From assembly GCA_902493985.1 (NCBI GenBank), contig CABURR010000010.1:1-45002 (forward strand): a DNA stretch of 45,002 bases, given 5' to 3'. The stretch is from an uncultured Collinsella sp. (GTDB lineage: Bacteria; Actinomycetota; Coriobacteriia; Coriobacteriales; Coriobacteriaceae). Position 1 is the first letter of the stretch; every line of letters starts with the position of its first letter. The translations under genes were made by a program, and so were the position numbers. Below the pieces are notes generated by a model. The model did not search any database, was not told where the DNA came from, and was given only the letters and a program-made list of their open reading frames with translations. Of the stretch, positions 39,317 through 45,002 are shown in pieces.

Positions 39317-42300
39317 TTAAGCGAAGTAGGCCACGCCGCTCTCAAAGATCGGCATGAACTTATCGCCGGGGACATGCTCGGGCACGTTGCGGTACAGGTT
39401 GTCGCCGCGACGCTCGGCATGGCCCATCTTGCCCAGGACGCGGCCGTCGGGGCTCGTGATGCCCTCGATGGCGAGTGCGGAGCCGTTGGGGTTGACGGAG
39501 AGATCCATGCTGGGCTTGCCGTCCTCGCCCACGTACTGCGTGGCGACCTGGCCGTTGGCGATCAGCTGGGCGAGCACATCGTCATTGGCGACAAAGCGGC
39601 CCTCGCCGTGGCTGATGGCGACGGTGTAGGGGTCGTCCAGGCTGCACTGCGACAGCCACGGGGACAAGTTGGACGAGATGCGGGTGCGCACCAGACGGCT
39701 CTGGTGGCGACCGATGGTGTTGAACGTCAACGTGGGCGCATCGGGCGTGGCGTCGACGATGTCGCCGTAGGGCACCAGGCCGAGCTTGATCAGGGCCTGG
39801 AAGCCGTTGCAGATGCCCAGCATCAGGCCATCGCGGGCCTTGAGCAGGTCGCGGACTGCCTCGGTGACCTCGGGAGCGCGGAAGAACGCCGTGATGAACT
39901 TGGCGGAGCCGTCGGGCTCGTCGCCGCCCGAGAAGCCGCCGGGGATCATGACGATCTGGCTTGCGCGGATGCGGCGGGCAAGCTCGTGGGTGCTCTCGGC
40001 GACGGCCTCGGGCGTGAGGTTGTTGATCACGAAGGTGTCGGCCTCGGCGCCGGCGGCACGGAAGGCGCGGGCGCTATCGTACTCGCAGTTGTTTCCGGGG
40101 AACACGGGGATAACCACGCGCGGGCGGGCGATCTTGGCGCCGCCGTACACGTGGATGTCCTTGGCGCGGAAGTCGATGGTCTCGACCTCGGGGGTCTCGC
40201 CGGCGCTGCGGTAGGCGAAGACGCCCTCGATGCCGCTCTCCCAGGCCTCCTGGAGCTTGGAGAGCTCGATGACCTCGGAGCCGGTGTCGATGACATAGCC
40301 CTCAACGGTGGTGCCCAGAGGCTCGACGACAACGCCGTCGGCGACCTCGGGCAGCTCGGCATCCTCGGCGAGCTCGACGATAAAGCTGCCGTAGAGCGGG
40401 GTGAAGAGGCTCTCCACGTCTACATCCTCGGCAAGCTCGATACCGATCTGGTTACCGACGCACATCTTAAAGAGGCTCTCGGCGCCGCAGCCGTAGCCGG
40501 GCGTGGAGATGGCCAGGGCGTTGCCGGTAGCAGTGAGCGCCTCGACGGCGTCAAACGCGGCGAGCAGCTGCTGAGCATCGGGGCGGTAGTCCTCGCCATA
40601 GATGGCGGGGGCGATGCGGACGACGCGGTGCGTGAGGCCCTTGAACTCGGGCGAGACGGCGCGGGCGGCCTTGCCCACGGCGACGGCGAAGCTGATCAGG
40701 GTCGGCGGAACGTTTAGCTCGCCGGCTTCGTCCTCAAACGAGCCGCTCATGGAATCCTTGCCACCGATGGCGCCGGCACCCAGGTCGACCTGGGCCATAA
40801 GGGCACCCAGGACGGCGGCCATGGGCTTGCCCCAGCGCTCTGCCTCGGTGCGCAGGCGCTCGAAGTACTCCTGGAAGGAGAGGTAGGCGCGCTTGTGCTC
40901 AAAGCCGGCGGCAACGAGCTTGGCGATGGACTCGACCACGGACAGGTAGGCGCCCGCAAACTGGTCGGCCTCCATCAGATAGGGGTTGAAGCCCCATGCC
41001 ATGGCACTCGCCGTGGTGGTCTCGCCGTCCACGGGGAACTTGGCGACCATGGCCGAGCTGGGGGTGAGCTGCGTCTTGCCGCCAAAGGGCATGAGCACGG
41101 TCGCGGCGCCGATGGTGGAGTCGAAGCGCTCGGAAAGGCCCTTGTTGGAAGCGACGTTGAGGTCGGTGACAAGCGAGGTCATGCGCTCGGCGAGCGTGGT
41201 GCCGGCCCAGCTTGGCTGCCACACGCTACGGGCGCAAACGTGGGCGACCTGGTGCTTGGGTGCGCCGTTGGAGTTGAGGAACTCGCGGGACAGGTCGACG
41301 ATGGCGACGCCGTTCCAGGCCATGCGCATGCGCGGCTCGGCGGTAACCTCGGCGATAACGGTCGCCTCGAGGTTCTCCTCAGCGGCGTAGCCCATGAACT
41401 CCTCGACGTCACCGTCGGCGACGGCACAGGCCATGCGCTCCTGGGACTCAGAGATAGCGAGCTCGGTGCCGTCCAGGCCGTCGTACTTCTTGGTCACGGT
41501 ATCAAGGTCGACATACAGGCCGTCGGCAAGCTCGCCCACGGCGACCGAGACGCCGCCGGCGCCAAAGTCGTTGCAGCGCTTGATCAGACGGCAGGCGTCG
41601 CCGCGGCGGAACAGGCGCTGCAGCTTGCGCTCGACAGGGGCGTTGCCCTTCTGGACCTCAGCACCCGAGGTCTCGATGGACTCGGTGTTCTGGGTCTTGG
41701 AGGAGCCGGTGGCGCCACCGATGCCATCGCGGCCGGTGCGGCCGCCCAGCAGGATGATCTTGTCGGTGGGGGCAGGGCACTCGCGACGAACGTGGTTTGC
41801 CGGGGTAGCGCCCACGACGGCGCCAACCTCCATGCGCTTGGCCACGTAACCGGGGTGATAGAGTTCGTTGACCTGACCGGTGGCAAGGCCGATCTGGTTG
41901 CCGTAGCTGGAGTAGCCGGCGGCGGCAGTGGTCACGAGCTTGCGCTGCGGCAGCTTGCCCTCGAGCGTCTCGGAAACCGGGACGGTGGGGTCGCCGGCGC
42001 CGGTGACGCGCATGGCCTGGTACACATAGCTGCGGCCCGAGAGCGGGTCGCGGATGGCGCCGCCCACGCAGGTGGCGGCACCGCCGAAGGGCTCGATCTC
42101 GGTCGGGTGGTTGTGGGTCTCGTTCTTAAAGAGGAACAGCCAGTCCTGGTCCTCGCCATCGACATCGACCTTCACCTTGACGGTGCAGGCGTTGATCTCC
42201 TCGGACTCGTCGACATCGGTCATGACGCCGGTCTTCTTAAGGTACTTGGCGCCGATGGTGCCCATGTCCATGAGGCAGACGGGCTTGGCGTCGCGGCCGA

Positions 42301-43063
42301 GTTCGTGGCGCATCTCCATGTAGCGGTCGAAGGCTTGCTGCACCACGGCGTCGTCGATCGTCACGTCGTCCAGGACGGTGCCGAAGGTGGTGTGGCGGCA
42401 GTGGTCGGACCAGTAGGTGTCGATCACGCGGATCTCGGTGATGGTGGGGTCGCGGTCCTCATCGCGGAAGTACTGCTGGCAGAAGGCGATGTCCGCCTCG
42501 TCCATGGCAAGGCCGCGATCGGCGATAAAGGCGGCAAGGCCGGCCTCGTCGAGCTCGCGGAAGCCGTCGAGCACCTCGACGGGCTGGGGCTCGGGGGTCT
42601 CCATGTACAGCGTCTCGGGCAGGTCGAGCGAGGCGATGCGCGCCTCGACGGGGTTCACCACGTAGTGCTTGATGGCATCGATGGCGGCCTCGTCCAGAGC
42701 GCCCGAGATCATATAGACCTTGGCGGAGCGCACGGCGGGGCGCTCGCCCTGGCTGATGAGCTGCACACACTCGCTGGCGGAGTCGGCGCGCTGGTCAAAC
42801 TGGCCAGGCAGGAATTCGACGGCAAAGACGGCGCCATCGCTTGCGGGGAGCTCGTCGTAGGTCACATCGACCTGGGGCTCGCTAAAGACGGTCGGCACGC
42901 AGGAGCGGAAAAGCTCCTCGTCGATGCCCTCGACGTCGTAGCGGTTGATGATCCTCAGGGCCTCGATGCCCTTGATGCCGAGAATTTCGGTCAGCTCGCC
43001 CTTGAGCTGCTGAGCCTCGACGTCGAACCCGGGTTTCTTCTCCACGTAGATACGAGAGACCAT
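39317..43063 (-). CDS. purL: Phosphoribosylformylglycinamidine synthase, single-chain PurL
   Basis: A 1248-aa single polypeptide combining the synthetase and glutaminase parts of FGAM synthase, the fourth step of purine synthesis. It uses glutamine and ATP to convert FGAR to FGAM. The N-terminal PurS-like region covers about 1-110; AIR-synthase-like repeats include SDHCRHTTFGTVLD and KNETHNHPTEIEPFGGAATC. The C-terminal class I amidotransferase (about 990-1248) has VFPGNNCEYDSA, the nucleophile Cys1085 in GICNGFQ, and His1215/Glu1217 in GHAERR. The ATG at 43063 has GGAAGGCAGGAACC upstream. Many bacteria split this enzyme into PurS, PurQ and PurL; the fused form is the shorter-clade long PurL. 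No other purine gene is adjacent. Confidence 0.96.
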   Translation of the reverse strand: MVSRIYVEKKPGFDVEAQQLKGELTEILGIKGIEALRIINRYDVEGIDEELFRSCVPTVFSEPQVDVTYDELPASDGAVFAVEFLPGQFDQRADSASECVQLISQGERPAVRSAKVYMISGALDEAAIDAIKHYVVNPVEARIASLDLPETLYMETPEPQPVEVLDGFRELDEAGLAAFIADRGLAMDEADIAFCQQYFRDEDRDPTITEIRVIDTYWSDHCRHTTFGTVLDDVTIDDAVVQQAFDRYMEMRHELGRDAKPVCLMDMGTIGAKYLKKTGVMTDVDESEEINACTVKVKVDVDGEDQDWLFLFKNETHNHPTEIEPFGGAATCVGGAIRDPLSGRSYVYQAMRVTGAGDPTVPVSETLEGKLPQRKLVTTAAAGYSSYGNQIGLATGQVNELYHPGYVAKRMEVGAVVGATPANHVRRECPAPTDKIILLGGRTGRDGIGGATGSSKTQNTESIETSGAEVQKGNAPVERKLQRLFRRGDACRLIKRCNDFGAGGVSVAVGELADGLYVDLDTVTKKYDGLDGTELAISESQERMACAVADGDVEEFMGYAAEENLEATVIAEVTAEPRMRMAWNGVAIVDLSREFLNSNGAPKHQVAHVCARSVWQPSWAGTTLAERMTSLVTDLNVASNKGLSERFDSTIGAATVLMPFGGKTQLTPSSAMVAKFPVDGETTTASAMAWGFNPYLMEADQFAGAYLSVVESIAKLVAAGFEHKRAYLSFQEYFERLRTEAERWGKPMAAVLGALMAQVDLGAGAIGGKDSMSGSFEDEAGELNVPPTLISFAVAVGKAARAVSPEFKGLTHRVVRIAPAIYGEDYRPDAQQLLAAFDAVEALTATGNALAISTPGYGCGAESLFKMCVGNQIGIELAEDVDVESLFTPLYGSFIVELAEDAELPEVADGVVVEPLGTTVEGYVIDTGSEVIELSKLQEAWESGIEGVFAYRSAGETPEVETIDFRAKDIHVYGGAKIARPRVVIPVFPGNNCEYDSARAFRAAGAEADTFVINNLTPEAVAESTHELARRIRASQIVMIPGGFSGGDEPDGSAKFITAFFRAPEVTEAVRDLLKARDGLMLGICNGFQALIKLGLVPYGDIVDATPDAPTLTFNTIGRHQSRLVRTRISSNLSPWLSQCSLDDPYTVAISHGEGRFVANDDVLAQLIANGQVATQYVGEDGKPSMDLSVNPNGSALAIEGITSPDGRVLGKMGHAERRGDNLYRNVPEHVPGDKFMPIFESGVAYFA

Positions 43064-43247
43064 TGGTTCCTGCCTTCCTGATCGGTTGGGCGTACGGTAC
43101 GGTATGCGGCAGCGGTCGGTTTGCGGGGTCTGCCCTGCGGTCGCCTTGAGCCACATGTTTGTAAACCTCACTATGATACGACAGCTCGCGGCGCGGTGAG
43201 GACGGCGAGGGTGCTACAGTGAAGCGCAAACAAGAGAAAGGCATCAC

Positions 43248-44810
43248 ATGGCATTCGTTTCGCTCGCCATCATCGCACTCGTGGCCTTTGCAAGCCCCTT
43301 TATCGCCTCGGCGATTCCTGGAAAACCCGTTCCCGAGACGGTCTTTTTGCTCGTGCTCGGCGCGGTGCTGGGACCCCATATGCTCGGCGTCATCCATGTA
43401 GATGCCGAGGTCTCGCTTGTGTCCGAGCTCGGTCTGGCCTTTTTGTTCCTGCTTGCCGGCTTTGAGATCGATCCCAAGAGCATCACGGGTGTCGAGGGGC
43501 GCTACGGCTTGGCAACGTGGGTCGTCACGTTTGGTATCGCCTGGCTTGCCGTGCGCTTTACCCCGTGGTTCTCGGTCAGCCATTTCGACGGTATCGCCGT
43601 GACGCTTGCCCTCACTTCTACGGCGCTCGGCACGCTCGTGCCCATCATGCGTGAGCGTTCACTTGTCGGAACGCGCGTGGGCGACTCGATTCTCGCGTAT
43701 GGCACCTGGGGCGAGCTCGGCCCCGTGCTTGCCATGTCGGTGCTGCTGTCTGCCCGTACCGGCATCCAAACGCTCGTGATTCTTGGCCTGTTTGCGGTGG
43801 TCTGCGTGTTGCTTGCCGTGGTCCCAAGCCGCTCCAAGCGCGTCGGCAGCCGCTTCTTTGCGTTTGTCGAGGAACGCGCCGATACCACGTCGCAGACCTT
43901 CGTGCGCCTGACGGTGCTCATCCTGGTCACACTCGTGGCTTTCTCGGCCGTCTTTGATCTCGACATTGTGTTGGGTTCTTTTGCCGCCGGCTTTGTCTTG
44001 CGCTACATCATCCCCGAGGGCAACCATACGCTCGAGACCAAGCTCGACGGCCTGGCCTACGGCTTTTTGATTCCGGTGTTCTTTACCGTATCGGGCGCAA
44101 AGATCGACCTGACGGCCGTGGCGTCGCGCCCGGGTCTGCTCGTGGGCTTTATCGTGGCGTTGCTGATTATTCGTGCCGTGCCCATTCTTATTTCTATGAG
44201 CATTTGCCCTGCGACGCGCGATGTGTCGGCGTATGGTCGCATTACCGTGGCCCTGTACTGCACCACGGCCCTGCCGATCATCGTTGCCGTGACGAGCGTT
44301 GCCGTCAACGCGGGCGCGCTGTCACAAGATATTGCGTCGGTCATGGTTGCCGCCGGTGCCATTACGGTGTTCTTGATGCCATTGCTCGCGCAGCTCTTTT
44401 ACCGCGTGGTCGACGCCGCGCCGGTCGCCGCCGTGGCAGAGGTTGCCGAGCATCCATCCGATGCGTTCGACATCCTGCGTGCCCATCACGATTTGGCGAG
44501 CCTGCTCGCACGCGAGCACGAGCTGCTGACCTCGCATGGTCACGGTCGCGTATTCGAGGGCCTGCCTACGCTCGATACGATTGCCGAGCGTCTTTCCGCC
44601 GAGGCAGCGAGCGGCCACATCGATGCTCGCATCGTGGACGCGGCGCACCTGCTTGCCGATAAGACCTATGGAGACGAGGTCGACCCGTGCAAGCTGACTC
44701 CGCGTGAGCGCCGCCGCCTGGAGCGCGCCAAGCTCGCCGTGCGCGAATACCGCCGCCGCATGCTGGAACTCTATGCAAGAGAAGAAGCCCAGGACGACGA
44801 CGGCAGGTAG
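43248..44810 (+). CDS. CPA2-family cation:proton antiporter
   Basis: A 520-aa membrane protein of the Na+/H+ exchanger (KefB/NapA-like) family. About twelve hydrophobic helices lie in residues 1-390, with PGKPVPETVFLLVLGAVLGP, LGLAFLFLLAGFEIDP, STALGTLVPIMRE and DIVLGSFAAGFVLRYIIPEG. The AGFEID block, with its acidic pair, fits ion exchange. The last 130 residues are a soluble, charged helical tail (HHDLASLLAREHELL, RRRLERAKLAVREYRRRM) without a TrkA-N nucleotide domain. It should exchange K+ or Na+ for H+; the ion is unclear. GAGAAAGGCATCAC precedes the ATG. It is divergent from purL. Confidence 0.88.
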   Translation: MAFVSLAIIALVAFASPFIASAIPGKPVPETVFLLVLGAVLGPHMLGVIHVDAEVSLVSELGLAFLFLLAGFEIDPKSITGVEGRYGLATWVVTFGIAWLAVRFTPWFSVSHFDGIAVTLALTSTALGTLVPIMRERSLVGTRVGDSILAYGTWGELGPVLAMSVLLSARTGIQTLVILGLFAVVCVLLAVVPSRSKRVGSRFFAFVEERADTTSQTFVRLTVLILVTLVAFSAVFDLDIVLGSFAAGFVLRYIIPEGNHTLETKLDGLAYGFLIPVFFTVSGAKIDLTAVASRPGLLVGFIVALLIIRAVPILISMSICPATRDVSAYGRITVALYCTTALPIIVAVTSVAVNAGALSQDIASVMVAAGAITVFLMPLLAQLFYRVVDAAPVAAVAEVAEHPSDAFDILRAHHDLASLLAREHELLTSHGHGRVFEGLPTLDTIAERLSAEAASGHIDARIVDAAHLLADKTYGDEVDPCKLTPRERRRLERAKLAVREYRRRMLELYAREEAQDDDGR

Positions 44811-44831
44811 CGAGGCGGTCCTTCGGAGAGA

Positions 44832-44854
44832 CCAGGGACGGATGAAGCCCCTGG
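44832..44854 (+). terminator. Weak hairpin after the antiporter
   Basis: CCAGGG at 44832-44837 pairs with CCCTGG at 44849-44854. There is no T-tract. It lies 22 bp past the antiporter stop and just before the large palindrome, so its role is uncertain. Confidence 0.3.
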
Positions 44855-44855
44855 C

Positions 44856-44962
44856 GGAAAGTACATCCCGGTTTGAAGGCTCGGAATGGGACGCGTTTTC
44901 CGGAACAAGGCCCTTTGGAAAGTGCACCCCATTCTGAGCCGAAAATCTGGGATGCAGTCTCC
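44856..44962. repeat. Long imperfect palindrome of about 107 bp
   Basis: Arms 44856-44902 and 44917-44962 are imperfect reverse complements over about 46 bases. The best-matching part is the block GGCTCGGAATGGG (44878-44890) against CCCATTCTGAGCC (44928-44940), and CATCCCGG against CTGGGATG further out. Each arm contains the unit GGAAAGT-CA-CCC, so related units also occur as direct repeats (44856 and 44917). No coding sequence is supported from 44811 to the window end. Confidence 0.65.
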
Positions 44963-45002
44963 TTTTCGAACAGAAGAAGGCGCGCTGCCTGCTATTGATG
45001 CA

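Noticed and set aside
40895..43081. 728-codon plus-strand open frame antisense to purL
   Set aside because: It lies wholly opposite purL, its translation is biased towards Gly, Asp, Val and His as expected for the reverse of GC-rich codons, and purL has all family motifs.
1..45002. CRISPR arrays, insertion sequences and prophage genes
   Set aside because: No regularly spaced direct repeats, transposase, integrase or phage structural genes were found; the repeats present are isolated palindromes.

Overview
The window is GC-rich bacterial chromosome, densely coded on both strands. The gene content suggests an anaerobic gut actinobacterium of the class Coriobacteriia, most like Collinsella. This rests on gene types (PdxST with a MocR regulator, reverse rubrerythrin, Etf-linked lactate dehydrogenase, a DUF3516 helicase, LAQTG-type sorting signals) and on the style of the intergenic palindromes. 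It was not tested by any search. No rRNA, tRNA, CRISPR array, transposase or prophage gene is visible.

Layout. 1-371: a possible CDS end followed by four different hairpins or palindromes. 372-3431: PLP biosynthesis (pdxS-pdxT, minus strand) with the divergent MocR regulator pdxR. 3504-6929: reverse rubrerythrin, then an iron alcohol dehydrogenase and aldehyde dehydrogenase pair. 7194-10235: HIRAN protein, small acidic protein, metallophosphoesterase and a DUF2130 coiled-coil protein. 10315-12996: Ski2-like DUF3516 helicase. 13265-19908: a group rich in tRNA-modification genes (trmB, a Trm9/ALKBH8-like methyltransferase, a bacterial Elp3 and a spermidine-synthase-like protein) around an XRE regulator and DUF4097 membrane pair. 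19935-25547: a three-gene minus-strand operon of a TerB_N/TerB_C protein, a BrxD-like (DUF2791) ATPase and an Lhr-like helicase. 25636-29677: DUF554 membrane protein and a five-gene operon of small or secreted proteins, one with an LAQTG anchor. 30023-33648: glycolate oxidase/LDH-type flavoprotein, EtfB and ferredoxin-EtfA, resembling the electron-confurcating lactate dehydrogenase. 33645-39217: HD hydrolase, AzlCD amino-acid exporter, KdgT-type permease, diguanylate cyclase and EamA exporter. 39317-43063: single-chain PurL. 43248-44810: CPA2 antiporter, followed by a long imperfect palindrome.

Two systems stand out. One is the TerB/BrxD-like/helicase operon, which uses BREX-type motor parts without the BREX methylase or PglZ. 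The other is Elp3 beside a Trm9-like methyltransferase; in eukaryotes these two enzymes act in succession on tRNA wobble uridine (cm5U then mcm5U), a route not normally expected in bacteria. The window also carries several unrelated families of intergenic palindromes, one of which overlaps the stop codon of the BrxD-like gene.
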